A stretch of 64,000 nt of DNA. Origin: Vitreimonas flagellata. Its GTDB lineage: Bacteria > Pseudomonadota > Alphaproteobacteria > Caulobacterales > Aquidulcibacteraceae. Position numbers and translations under genes: made by a program. Shown in pieces: positions 25,265-33,574 of the stretch. How positions within the stretch are numbered: the stretch's first letter is position 1; each line of letters begins with the position of its first letter. Location of the stretch: positions 310,001-374,000 of the forward strand of contig NZ_SBJL01000002.1 of NCBI RefSeq assembly GCF_004634425.1, in the 5' to 3' direction. The notes beneath the pieces were generated by a model that did not search any database, was not told the origin of the DNA, and saw only the letters and a list, made by a program, of their open reading frames with translations.

Positions 25265-25312
25265 GGCCCGCTAGTAGCCCTTCGCGGGCGCGAAGGGTAG
25301 CGTCGCCGCCCC

Positions 25313-26149
25313 ATGAGCTTCGTCACGCGCTTCGCCCCCTCGCCTACGGGCTATCTGCACCTGGGTCACGCCTTCTCGGCGCTGACAGCGTTCGACGCGG
25401 CCCAGGCGGCGGGCGGGCGTTTTCTGTTGCGGATCGAAGACATCGACCAGGGCCGCGCGCGACCTGAGTTCGAGGCGGCGATCTTTGAGGATTTGGCCTG
25501 GCTGGGGATTAGCTGGGAAGAGCCGGTGCGGCGGCAATCCGAGCACATGGCCGACTACGCCGCGCCGCTGCAAAGCTTGATCGCGCGCGGCCTTATCTAT
25601 CGCTGCTTCCGCACGCGCAAGGAGATCGCCGAAGCCATAGCGTCGGCTCCACACGGCGCGAGCGAGGATAGGTTTCGCGGCGAACCGCTGCCGGCGGACG
25701 AGGAAGCGGCCAAGCTTGAAGCGGGCGACGCGTTCGCGTGGCGGCTCTCTCTGAAGAAGGCGCGCAGCGTGTTGGGGCCGGCGTATTTCACGTTGGTGTT
25801 CGAGGATGAAACGGGCCTCGTGCGCGCCGAGCCGGAGAAGCACGGCGATGTCGTGCTGGCACGCAAGGATTTCGACGCCAGCTATCATCTGGCCTCCGTG
25901 TGGGACGATGCGCTGCAAGGCGTGACGCAGGTGATCCGCGGCGAAGATCTGCGCGAGGCGGCGCATCTGCATGTGCTGCTGCAAAAGCTGCTCGACCTGC
26001 CCCAGCCCACCTATCGCCACCATCGGCTCATTCTGGGGGACGACGGCAAGCGCCTCGCGAAACGCGACCAAGCCGCCACACTCCGCGCCATGCGCGAAGC
26101 TGGCCAGACGCCTAGCGACATAAGACGGTTACTCGGGCTTCAAGCCTAA
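25313..26149 (+). CDS. gluQ: glutamyl-queuosine tRNA(Asp) synthetase
   Basis: 278-aa truncated glutamyl-tRNA synthetase that attaches glutamate to the queuosine base of tRNA(Asp) rather than to the tRNA end. It has only the catalytic core. FAPSPTGYLHLGHAFSAL carries the HIGH motif at 15-18 and the KMSKS-like loop is KRLAKRDQA near 243. No anticodon-binding domain follows, which separates it from GltX. The zinc-ligand region CFRTRKEI retains one Cys only. Confident. Confidence 0.93.
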   Translation: MSFVTRFAPSPTGYLHLGHAFSALTAFDAAQAAGGRFLLRIEDIDQGRARPEFEAAIFEDLAWLGISWEEPVRRQSEHMADYAAPLQSLIARGLIYRCFRTRKEIAEAIASAPHGASEDRFRGEPLPADEEAAKLEAGDAFAWRLSLKKARSVLGPAYFTLVFEDETGLVRAEPEKHGDVVLARKDFDASYHLASVWDDALQGVTQVIRGEDLREAAHLHVLLQKLLDLPQPTYRHHRLILGDDGKRLAKRDQAATLRAMREAGQTPSDIRRLLGLQA

Positions 26150-26252
26150 CGCGCGTTCACGACGCTTTCTTCAACGCTCTGAACGCTTCCCTAATCATGT
26201 TGGCGTATGAGCGCGGCAAGAAGAAAGCTGCGCCAAAAACCGGCGCGACGTT

Positions 26253-26612
26253 TTGGGAATGATGTGGGTCGATCAACCTAGCTATTTCGGGCCGGACCGG
26301 CGCCGCAGGGCCGCCAGTCTGCGTATCCGAGAGCGCCGTCGCGAAAACCTCGCCGGCCATCCGCCGGCGTTAAACGTGGCGCTGCGCCAATTGCGCATGC
26401 AGATCATCGAAGCACGCGGCCCTGGTCTCGACCGCTTCATTGAGCGCGCGCATTCGACATCGATTTTGGCGCAAGAGAATTGCGAACACGATGCGGCCGA
26501 CGCGCTGAGCGCTTTATCGGTGTATGCGGCGCGAAATCGCGAACTCGACGTGCGGCCGGCCCTCTATCAAGGGCTCGATCGCGCGCACGCCGCGCTGAAC
26601 ACTTACCACTAA
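26253..26612 (+). CDS. hypothetical protein with YFGPDRRRR motif
   Basis: 119-aa cytoplasmic protein of unknown function. The start gives MGMMWVDQPSYFGPDRRRRA; starts at 26259 or 26262 are also possible. The FGPDRR(R) motif occurs at the front of many alphaproteobacterial signalling or PilZ-like proteins, but no PilZ domain follows. The rest is helical (LNVALRQLRMQIIEARGPGL onward) with a central charged stretch. A minus-strand ORF over part of it is less convincing. Confidence 0.55.
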   Translation: MGMMWVDQPSYFGPDRRRRAASLRIRERRRENLAGHPPALNVALRQLRMQIIEARGPGLDRFIERAHSTSILAQENCEHDAADALSALSVYAARNRELDVRPALYQGLDRAHAALNTYH

Positions 26613-26619
26613 GCCGCGA

Positions 26620-26913
26620 TCAATCCGGATAGTGCCGGAAGCCCGGCCAGCCTTCGATCGCTTCGATGGCTTCGTGCGCAGATTCCAATTTGTGGTCCGG
26701 CACGTTTGAAAGGCGCGCGGCTTCGATCCACGCCTTGATCGCCGTGGGCGCGATGCGATCGCGGCCGCACAGCACGAACACTGGCTCATCCTTGCCGACG
26801 GCGGAGAGCGAGCCGTGCTCCAATTCAGCCGCCAAGCGCGCAAAGCCTGCGTCGCGCAGCAGCTTGGCGCATTGGAGCTTCACTTCGCGGCCTTCAACTT
26901 CAGTCAGGGACAT
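26620..26913 (-). CDS. hypothetical 97-aa protein at the end of the ATP-grasp operon
   Basis: Read from the ATG at 26913 (MSLTEVEGREVKLQCAKLLR). Not recognised. It is a mixed alpha/beta small protein with a Cys in VFVLCGRDRIAPTAIKAW and a C-terminal GWPGFRHYPD. No signal or membrane part. It starts 41 bp after the transglutaminase stop on the same strand, so it likely belongs to the same operon as the circularly permuted ATP-grasp and alpha-E genes, a place often held by a proteasome-like peptidase in other genomes. Confidence 0.62.
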   Translation of the reverse strand: MSLTEVEGREVKLQCAKLLRDAGFARLAAELEHGSLSAVGKDEPVFVLCGRDRIAPTAIKAWIEAARLSNVPDHKLESAHEAIEAIEGWPGFRHYPD

Positions 26914-26954
26914 TGGGCGCCTCCCCAAGATCTAGGGTCTTTGAGCGCGGCGAA

Positions 26955-27767
26955 TCATTGCTGCGCTTGCTGCGGACTTGGCGCGACATCGACCTCCACC
27001 GCAAGCGTTTCGCGCACGCTGGCGCTGACCCAGCCGCGCAAAGGCGCCGCATCCGCCGCATCAAGGCCGGAGCAAATGCGGATATAGGCGTCGGTCGGGC
27101 TTTGGCGATTGGAGGGATCGAAGCCGACCCAGCCGAGTTCCGGCACGTACGCCTCCGCCCACGCGTGCGATTCCTGGCGACCAACGTAACCTGCGGAAAT
27201 GTAGCCGGCGACGTAGCGCGCCGGGATATCGGCCAAGCGCGCGGCGGCGATGAAGACGTGCGCGTGGTCCTGGCAGACGCCCTTCCCGTTCTGCAGCGCT
27301 TCGGTTGCCGTGGTCAGCGCGTGCGTCGTGTTTTGTTCATACTCGACGGCGTTGCGCACGTTCTGCGAAAGCTTGTGCAGCGTATCGAGCACATTGCCCG
27401 CTGCACTCGCGCGCGCGAGTTCAAGGATTTCGCGGCTGGGCGCCGTGAGCTTGGTTTCGCGCAGAAACACAGCGGGTCGTGAAAAGTCGCGCAAGCCACG
27501 CATGACGCCCGCAGCGTCCGTTGTTTCGACCATGCCTTCCGCGACGATCTCGATCAAAGATTGCTCGCGGTCGGTGCGCCACACCGCCTCTTCATCACCG
27601 AACGCGTTGATGAAAAGCGGTCTCACCTCGTCGCCATTCACGGTGACAGACCAGTTCACCACCTTCTGCCCATCGAAGCGCGATGGGAAAAGCCGCAGCC
27701 GCAAATCCGCACGCATCGCGGGCGGATTGTATTCGTAGCGGGTGACGTGGCGGACAGAAAGACGCAT
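26955..27767 (-). CDS. transglutaminase-like cysteine protease family protein
   Basis: 270 aa. The N-terminal bacterial transglutaminase beta domain (about 1-85, VRHVTRYEYNPP...LRLFP) is followed by the papain-like core with catalytic Cys 165 (GKGVCQDHAHVF), His 201 (ESHAWAEAYV) and Asp 217 (VGFDPSN). Such proteins are usually found next to alpha-E and circularly permuted ATP-grasp genes, as here (gaps of 6 and 4 bp). The trio is predicted, from published comparative genomics, to make or process an unknown peptide; no biochemical role is established from this sequence. Confidence 0.92.
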   Translation of the reverse strand: MRLSVRHVTRYEYNPPAMRADLRLRLFPSRFDGQKVVNWSVTVNGDEVRPLFINAFGDEEAVWRTDREQSLIEIVAEGMVETTDAAGVMRGLRDFSRPAVFLRETKLTAPSREILELARASAAGNVLDTLHKLSQNVRNAVEYEQNTTHALTTATEALQNGKGVCQDHAHVFIAAARLADIPARYVAGYISAGYVGRQESHAWAEAYVPELGWVGFDPSNRQSPTDAYIRICSGLDAADAAPLRGWVSASVRETLAVEVDVAPSPQQAQQ

Positions 27768-27773
27768 GGCGGG

Positions 27774-28691
27774 TCAAAAATAATAAGCGCGCGAAATCTC
27801 GGACGAGAGGCGATTCGTCACCTTAATCGCGTCGCCGATGAATTCGTGCAAGCCGGTCTGAAACAGGCTGTTGATATCGCAGCCGTCGAGACGGCGCACC
27901 ATCTCCGCCGCCGTCTCGTGGCAGTCGTGACGCTCGCCATAGAGGCGCGCGAGGTCGTCGAGATGGCGCTCCAGCGCGCGGTAGCAGAAATTCGCCGACC
28001 GCGGGAACATGGTGTTGAGCACGAGGAATTCGGCGATGCCCCAAGGCGTGTAATCACCGCGATAGACGTGGTGATAAGCGCGCATCGCGGACGTGGCGCG
28101 CAGCACGGACGTCCACTGGTGAAAATCACGGCCGCCGCCGACGACATCGGTTTCCGGCAACAGCACGTAATATTTCACATCGAGCAGACGCAGCGTCATC
28201 TCGGCGCGCTCAACGAATTCGCCGAGGCGCAGGAAGACATAGCCCTCGTTCCGCAAGAGCGAGGTTTCGGCCGCGCCTCGGAACGCCGCGGCGCGCTGCT
28301 TGGCCCAATCGAGCCACACAGGCAGATCAGCGATCGCTTCATCGGCGTCGAGCGCTTCGAGCAAACGCCAATGATCATTCAGCGCTTCCCACATATCGGC
28401 GGTGAGCGCGGTGCGAATGGCCTTGGCGTTGGTGCGCGCTTGCGCCAAGCAGCAATGGATCGACGAACGATTGTCGCGATCCAGCAGCAGATACGTGATG
28501 ATTTTTGAATCGCTGGCCTTCGGCGGCAATTCGCTGGCGCAACCCGCAGCGCGCGCGACGGATTGCCATTCCTCATTCGCGCCAGGGAGCATCGCCATGC
28601 GCCGGCCCATCTCAATGAGGCGCGCCGTGGCGTCGGCGCGCTCGATATAGCGGCCCATCCAGAAAAGATTTTCGGCGGTGCGGCTCAGCAT
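27774..28691 (-). CDS. alpha-E domain protein (DUF403)
   Basis: 305-aa all-helical protein beginning MLSRTAENLFWMGRYIERAD, the standard alpha-E signature, with the second conserved part GYVFLRLGEFVERAEMTLRL near 170-190 and a C-terminal LSSEISRAYYF. Alpha-E proteins are widespread partners of circularly permuted ATP-grasp enzymes and transglutaminase-like proteins. Enzymatic or scaffolding role unknown. Middle gene of the three-gene core operon. Confidence 0.93.
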   Translation of the reverse strand: MLSRTAENLFWMGRYIERADATARLIEMGRRMAMLPGANEEWQSVARAAGCASELPPKASDSKIITYLLLDRDNRSSIHCCLAQARTNAKAIRTALTADMWEALNDHWRLLEALDADEAIADLPVWLDWAKQRAAAFRGAAETSLLRNEGYVFLRLGEFVERAEMTLRLLDVKYYVLLPETDVVGGGRDFHQWTSVLRATSAMRAYHHVYRGDYTPWGIAEFLVLNTMFPRSANFCYRALERHLDDLARLYGERHDCHETAAEMVRRLDGCDINSLFQTGLHEFIGDAIKVTNRLSSEISRAYYF

Positions 28692-28695
28692 GGGC

Positions 28696-30102
28696 TCATT
28701 CCGACAGCACCCATGTGTCTTTGACGCCGCCGCCCTGACTTGAGTTCACCACGAGCGAGCCTTTTGTGAGCGCCACCCGCGTCAGCCCGCCCGGCGCCAA
28801 ACGCACTTGCTTGCCGACTAGGCAAAACGGTCGGAAATCGACGTGACGCGCATCAATGCCGTCGGCGGTGACAGTCGGCGCGGAAGAAAGCTCGAGCGTC
28901 GGTTGCGCGATGTACGCATCCGGGTCTGCTAGAATCTTGGTGCGGAATTCCGAGATCTGTTTCTTCGTCGCGTGCGGGCCGATCAGCATGCCGTAGCCGC
29001 CCGAGCCGTGCACTTGCTTGACGACAAAATCCTTCAAATTGGCGAGCACATGATCGCGCTCGTCCGCGAGCGAGCAGCGCCAGGTCTGCACGTTCTTAAG
29101 GATCGGTTGTTCGCCGAGATAGAAACGGATCATCTCTGGCACGAAGACGTAGATCGCTTTGTCGTCGGCGATGCCCGAGCCCGGCGCAGAGCAGAGCGTC
29201 ACGCCGCCGGCGCGATAGACGCTGAATAGCCCCGGCACGCCAAGCAGTGAGTCCGGATTGAAAGCGAGCGGATCGAGATAGGAATCATCGATGCGCCGGT
29301 AGATCACATCGACGCGCTGTGGACCGCGCGTGGTGCGCATCCAGACGAGGCCGTCATTGACGAAGAGATCGCTGGACTCAACGAGCTCAACGCCCATCAG
29401 ATCAGCGAGGAATGAGTGCTCGTAATAGGCGCTGTTCAACGGCCCAGGCGTCAGAAGCACGACGGTCGGCTCGCCCTTGCAGGCCGGCGGCGCCACTTCC
29501 TGCAGCGTGCGCTTCAGCATCGTCGGATATTCGTCGATCGGATCGACGGCGCAGGCGGCGAACAGACGCGGAAACATCCGCATCATGATTTCGCGGTTCT
29601 CAAGCATGTAGCTCACGCCCGAAGGCGTGCGGCAATTGTCTTCGAGCACCTGAAAATCGGTGTCGTTGGTGCGCACGATGTCGACGCCGACGATATGGCT
29701 ATAGATGCGGCCTGGCGGATCGAAGCCCGCCATCTCGGGCAGGTAAGCTTCGTTCTGATAGACCAAGCTTTCCGGCACGATGCCGGCGCGCATGATCTCG
29801 CCGCGATGATAGACATCGTAGAGAAACGCATTGAGCGCCCGCGCCCGCTGCTGCACGCCACGCGAAAGCTTGCGCCATTCAGCAGCGCCGAACACGCGCG
29901 GGATGAGATCGAACGGGATCAGGCGCTCAGGATCGCCGCCCTCGCCGTACACGGAGAACGTAATACCGAGCCGGCGGAACAGCGCTTCGGCTTCGCTCTG
30001 GCGCTGACGCAAATTGGCTTCGCCCGTCGCCTCCAACCAAGCGGCGACTTGTTCGTAAGGCGAACGGATCGAGCCGTCCGAGGCGCGCATTTCTTCAAAC
30101 AC
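28696..30102 (-). CDS. circularly permuted type 2 ATP-grasp protein (DUF404/DUF407)
   Basis: 468-aa predicted amide ligase. The N-terminal part has VYGEGGDPERLIPFDLIPR, followed by LNAFLYDVYHRGEI; the ATP-grasp core carries VLEDNCRTPSGVSYMLENR near 155-175 and the late VVKQVHGSGGYGMLIGPH loop. In these proteins the ATP-grasp order is permuted. By analogy with the superfamily it would join a carboxylate to an amine using ATP, most likely forming a peptide whose sequence is not known. First gene of the operon, likely setting its expression. Confidence 0.92.
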   Translation of the reverse strand: MFEEMRASDGSIRSPYEQVAAWLEATGEANLRQRQSEAEALFRRLGITFSVYGEGGDPERLIPFDLIPRVFGAAEWRKLSRGVQQRARALNAFLYDVYHRGEIMRAGIVPESLVYQNEAYLPEMAGFDPPGRIYSHIVGVDIVRTNDTDFQVLEDNCRTPSGVSYMLENREIMMRMFPRLFAACAVDPIDEYPTMLKRTLQEVAPPACKGEPTVVLLTPGPLNSAYYEHSFLADLMGVELVESSDLFVNDGLVWMRTTRGPQRVDVIYRRIDDSYLDPLAFNPDSLLGVPGLFSVYRAGGVTLCSAPGSGIADDKAIYVFVPEMIRFYLGEQPILKNVQTWRCSLADERDHVLANLKDFVVKQVHGSGGYGMLIGPHATKKQISEFRTKILADPDAYIAQPTLELSSAPTVTADGIDARHVDFRPFCLVGKQVRLAPGGLTRVALTKGSLVVNSSQGGGVKDTWVLSE

Positions 30103-30210
30103 GCCGCGGAGCCTTCACTGATTGTCGGACGCGGAGAACGTCGCCGGGCGCCCTAACGGACCGCTCTTCGGCAGGCGCCCTGCTTTTGGGCGCCGGCGCC
30201 GCTTCGCCGT

Positions 30211-31377
30211 TCAAGGCGCCGCCGGCCGGGCGCCAAAAGCGCCGATGACCCGCGTGCTCCAATCGCCCAAAGCATCCCACGCCTCGCTGCCATCGGTGAA
30301 CAGGCCAAGACGGACCATGACGAGGTCTTTGGACGGCACGACCACGACGATCTGGCCTTCGTAACCCTGCGCAGAGAAGGCATCGCGCATTTCGTCGCCC
30401 GTGATGAGGGAGCGCGCAGGGCGGCCGTCGCCTGTCGGCGGGGTCAGCCACCAATGCGCGCCGTAGGTGTCGGTGTTCTGCGCGGGGCCGGGCGTGCGGC
30501 CAAAATCGACCCAGCCTTCCGGCAACACGCGTTGCCCGTCCCACACGCCGCCGCGCAAATAGAGATAGCCAAAGCGCGCCCAGTCGCGGCCCGTCATCCA
30601 GATGAGCGAGCTGCCATAGAAGAGGCCTTGGGGATCGAACTCGACGACGGGGCGCACGCCGATCTGATCGAACAGCGACGTGTTCATCCACACGCGCATG
30701 CGCTCACGGCGCTCGATCGGGCTCTGGGGATTGGGCACGATCGCGCGCGTCAGCGCGTCGGAGATCAGCAGCGTGCCGGCTGACGAATAATTCCAATGCG
30801 TGCCGGGATCGTGGATCAGCGGCAGGTTCGCGGCCCAGCGCGTTGTGTGTTGCCGGCCTTCGCCGAACAGCATGCGCGCGTTGCCCGCGTTGGCGACGCT
30901 GTCGCCGTTCTCGCTGTACTCGAGCCCATCGACCATGTTCAGCCAATTGCGCCAGCTGATCGAGGCGCGGCGATCGCTGGCGCGCCAATGCGGATTGCCC
31001 ATCGGCGAATCGATGGCGACGCGGCCCTGCAGCACCGCGGCGCCGACCAGAGCGTGCGTGACGGATTTCGCCATCGACCAGGAATTCAGCCGCGTGTCGC
31101 GCGAATAGCCGTCGGCGTAACGCTCGAACACAAGGCGGCCACCTTGAATGATCACAACGGCGCGCGTTTCGCCGAGCAGCGCGTGGCGGCCGGCGAAGGC
31201 TTCGGTGATGGCGAGATCCAACGCTGCGCGATCGACATCGGCCGGCAACGGCGCTTCGGCCCATTCCTGCGTCGGCCAGGCGACGCCAGCCGGCTGCGGC
31301 GGTAGCGGATAAAGCTGCTGCGCATTTGCTGCTGTTGCGAACAACAAAGCAAACGCACCCATCAACGCGCGCAGCAT
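30211..31377 (-). CDS. secreted beta-lactamase-family serine hydrolase
   Basis: 388 aa from the ATG at 31377, chosen since it gives a signal peptide (MLRALMGAFALLFATAANAQ). The SxxK nucleophile is SMAK in NSWSMAKSVTHALVGAAV; YSSAGT follows as the Tyr-box equivalent, and a late EGQIVVVVPSKDLVMVRLG segment closes the fold. Related to class C beta-lactamases, esterases and D-peptidases; the actual substrate is open. Periplasmic. Convergent end is followed by about 108 bp with GGCGCC-rich inverted repeats and no gene. Confidence 0.88.
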   Translation of the reverse strand: MLRALMGAFALLFATAANAQQLYPLPPQPAGVAWPTQEWAEAPLPADVDRAALDLAITEAFAGRHALLGETRAVVIIQGGRLVFERYADGYSRDTRLNSWSMAKSVTHALVGAAVLQGRVAIDSPMGNPHWRASDRRASISWRNWLNMVDGLEYSENGDSVANAGNARMLFGEGRQHTTRWAANLPLIHDPGTHWNYSSAGTLLISDALTRAIVPNPQSPIERRERMRVWMNTSLFDQIGVRPVVEFDPQGLFYGSSLIWMTGRDWARFGYLYLRGGVWDGQRVLPEGWVDFGRTPGPAQNTDTYGAHWWLTPPTGDGRPARSLITGDEMRDAFSAQGYEGQIVVVVPSKDLVMVRLGLFTDGSEAWDALGDWSTRVIGAFGARPAAP

Positions 31378-31430
31378 GACGTCTCCCCTCGCCTTCGCTA
31401 TGCTGTTTCGGAGCATAAGGGGAGGCGCAC

Positions 31431-31745
31431 GTGTCGCGCAAACGCTGGATTTGGGTGGGCGTGTTGGCGGCGGTGGTTTTTATCGTCGCCGGCGCTGGGT
31501 GGGCTTCGCGCGGGCAGGTCGCCTACGCACAGATCGCGACTGGTTACGCGGCCAAGCAGACCTGCTCTTGCCTGCATGTGAGCGGGCGCGCGCTGGACAG
31601 TTGTATGGCGGATTTCCCTGAAGACGCGCGCCAGCAGATCAGCATCGCGCAAGATGGCGACCAAGTGCGCGCGAGCGTGCTGTTCGGCGCCATTAGTGCG
31701 TCAGCGATCTATGAGCCCGAATACGGCTGCCGAATTCTAGATTAG
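31431..31745 (+). CDS. hypothetical membrane-anchored protein with conserved Cys residues
   Basis: 104-aa protein with one N-terminal membrane helix (WIWVGVLAAVVFIVAGAGWA, residues 6-25) and an exported-side domain containing CSCLHVSGRALDSC, plus a late Cys in EYGCRILD. The cysteines suggest disulphides or metal binding outside the cytoplasm. Function not recognised. Divergent from the serine hydrolase; its stop overlaps the convergent membrane protein gene by about 9 bp. Confidence 0.65.
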   Translation: MSRKRWIWVGVLAAVVFIVAGAGWASRGQVAYAQIATGYAAKQTCSCLHVSGRALDSCMADFPEDARQQISIAQDGDQVRASVLFGAISASAIYEPEYGCRILD

Positions 31746-32189
31746 CCAGCCGTGCGGGTTCGGCACTGGCTTGCGCATCACGCCCAGCACGAGCGCGATC
31801 GCTGCGCGCAACGCAGCCCAGATCGCGACGATGAGGTGGACATAGATCGTGCCGACGGCCAATGCGCCGTGCACATAGCCAAGCAAACTGCCGAGCACCC
31901 AGATCGCGTAACCGATCACCAACGTGCGCACGGCGTGCTCGTGGTGGGTGTTCGCCCACGGCATGGCTTGGCCGCGATTGGTGAACGCCAGCGCGATCGC
32001 TGCAATGCCCACCGCCATGCCGATCAGCGACCAGGGTTCGGGCAAAAGCAAATTCAGCGCGAACGCGGCGATCGTCAGCAGGTGCACCAGCACGACCTTG
32101 CCGCGGTGCGTCTTAAGCCCGACGCCGCCGCTTTGCTGCGGGCGCGCCGGCTTCGGGCGGCGAAAGGGCGTGACGTTGTCGTGCGACAT
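31737..32189 (-). CDS. hypothetical integral membrane protein
   Basis: 150 aa: a basic Pro-rich N-terminus (MSHDNVTPFRRPKPARPQQS), then about four hydrophobic segments near 35-50, 54-70, 88-108 and 115-137, ending in PHGWLI. It resembles DUF4870-like small membrane proteins (WANTHHEHAVRTLVIGYAIW), a family of unknown function. Start by the longest natural ATG. Divergent from the glycosyltransferase gene. Confidence 0.7.
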   Translation of the reverse strand: MSHDNVTPFRRPKPARPQQSGGVGLKTHRGKVVLVHLLTIAAFALNLLLPEPWSLIGMAVGIAAIALAFTNRGQAMPWANTHHEHAVRTLVIGYAIWVLGSLLGYVHGALAVGTIYVHLIVAIWAALRAAIALVLGVMRKPVPNPHGWLI

Positions 32190-32239
32190 GATTCCATGAG
32201 AATAAGGCGCTCGACCGGTTCGGACCAGTTGTTCACTAC

Positions 32240-33523
32240 ATGTCCGCGACAGGCGGCCGCGCCGGCCCCTTGCGCCGAACCGGGGCCCGTGGTCAGAACG
32301 CGCCCGTGAGCACAGACGCTTCGACGCCTTCCGCCGCCGCCGCCAGTCCCGCCCCTTCCCCAGAGGGCGCTTCGGATCAGCCGCCGCTGGCGCAGAAAAT
32401 CCTTCTCGTCACCGACGCCTGGGAGCCCCAGGTGAACGGGGTCGTACGCACGCTCTCGAACACGATGGGCGAGCTGAAGAAGATGGGCTGCGAGGTCGAA
32501 GTGATCTCGCCGGGCGATTATCCGAACACGGTGCCGCTGATCACCTATTCCGAGATCCGCTTGGCGCTGGGCGCGCGCGAGGATGTCGAGGATCGCTTTC
32601 TTTCCTTCGCGCCGGACGCCGTGCACATCGCCACCGAAGGCACACTGGGTTGGGACGCGCGCGCCGTCTGCCTCAAGCACAAATTTCCGTTCACGACGAG
32701 CTACCACACGCAATTCCCAGAATACGTCACCGCGCGCTTCCCATGGATCCCGCTCTGGGCCGGCTATCGCTACATGCACGCCTTCCACGACAAGTCGGGG
32801 CGCGTGATGGTGGCGACGCCGACGATGCAGAAGCAGCTGGAGCTGCAGGGCTTCCGCAACACCGCGATCTGGAGCCGCGGCGTCGATATCGAACAATTCC
32901 ACCCGCGCCTGCGCGGCATCGATGGCGGCATCTATCCGGCCGATCTACCTCGCCCGATCTTTGCGTATGTCGGTCGCGTCTCCGTTGAGAAGAATATCGA
33001 AGCGTTTCTCAAGACTGAGCTACCGGGCTCAAAAGTCGTTGTCGGCGGCGGGCCGGCTTTGGACGAACTCAAACAGAAATATCCGAGCGCGGTGTTTACG
33101 GGTCCGAAGTTCGGCGAAGAGCTGGCGCGCCATTACGCGGACGCGGATGTGTTCGTGTTTCCGAGCTTCACCGACACGTTCGGCTTGGTGATCCTGGAAG
33201 CGGCCGCGACGGGTACGCCCGTGGCCGGCTACGTGGCCCCGGGTCCGCAGGACATTCTGCCGGGCACGGGCGCAGGCATCGTCGATGACGATCTACAGAA
33301 GGCTTGCTTGGAAGCGCTAAAGCTAAAGCGCGAAGACGCGCGCGCCTTGGCGGAGCGTTATTCCTGGGCTTCGTGTGCGGCAGATTTCCGTCGCAATCTG
33401 GAGCCGCTGCCGAAAGAGCGCGGCCGCCGCTTCTGGCACAAGCTGGCTGATCTGCGGAAACGCGCGAAAGAGCGCCGGCGTCTGGCAAAAGAAAAGCGCC
33501 AACGTGAAGCGGCGCGGCGCTAA
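32240..33523 (+). CDS. GT4-family glycosyltransferase
   Basis: 427 aa as read from 32240; a GTG at 32306 would drop a 22-residue low-complexity leader. It is a GT-B enzyme: N-terminal VTDAWEPQVNGVVRTL and SYHTQFPEYVTAR, C-terminal FAYVGRVSVEKNIEAFL, VFVFPSFTDTFGLVILEA (the E-x7-E nucleotide-sugar region). The pattern is close to the glycolipid and mannosyl transferases that use UDP- or GDP-sugars (SqdX/MgtA-like). The last 45 residues are strongly basic, suggesting membrane surface contact. It ends convergent to pstA at a terminator. Confidence 0.88.
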   Translation: MSATGGRAGPLRRTGARGQNAPVSTDASTPSAAAASPAPSPEGASDQPPLAQKILLVTDAWEPQVNGVVRTLSNTMGELKKMGCEVEVISPGDYPNTVPLITYSEIRLALGAREDVEDRFLSFAPDAVHIATEGTLGWDARAVCLKHKFPFTTSYHTQFPEYVTARFPWIPLWAGYRYMHAFHDKSGRVMVATPTMQKQLELQGFRNTAIWSRGVDIEQFHPRLRGIDGGIYPADLPRPIFAYVGRVSVEKNIEAFLKTELPGSKVVVGGGPALDELKQKYPSAVFTGPKFGEELARHYADADVFVFPSFTDTFGLVILEAAATGTPVAGYVAPGPQDILPGTGAGIVDDDLQKACLEALKLKREDARALAERYSWASCAADFRRNLEPLPKERGRRFWHKLADLRKRAKERRRLAKEKRQREAARR

Positions 33524-33542
33524 ACTCTCTGCAGGCTGAAAC

Positions 33543-33572
33543 AAAAAGCGGCGCTTCGCAGCGCCGCTTTTC
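33543..33572. terminator. bidirectional intrinsic terminator (glycosyltransferase / pstA)
   Basis: Stem AAAAGCGGCGC / GCGCCGCTTTT with a 6-base loop (33544-33554 and 33561-33571), flanked by A and T runs on either side, at the meeting point of two convergent genes. Confidence 0.8.
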
Positions 33573-33574
33573 TC

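Noticed and set aside
26157-26360. 67-aa minus-strand ORF near gluQ
   Set aside because: Overlaps the better-supported plus-strand protein with the YFGPDRRRR motif, and lacks a clear ribosome site and conserved features.
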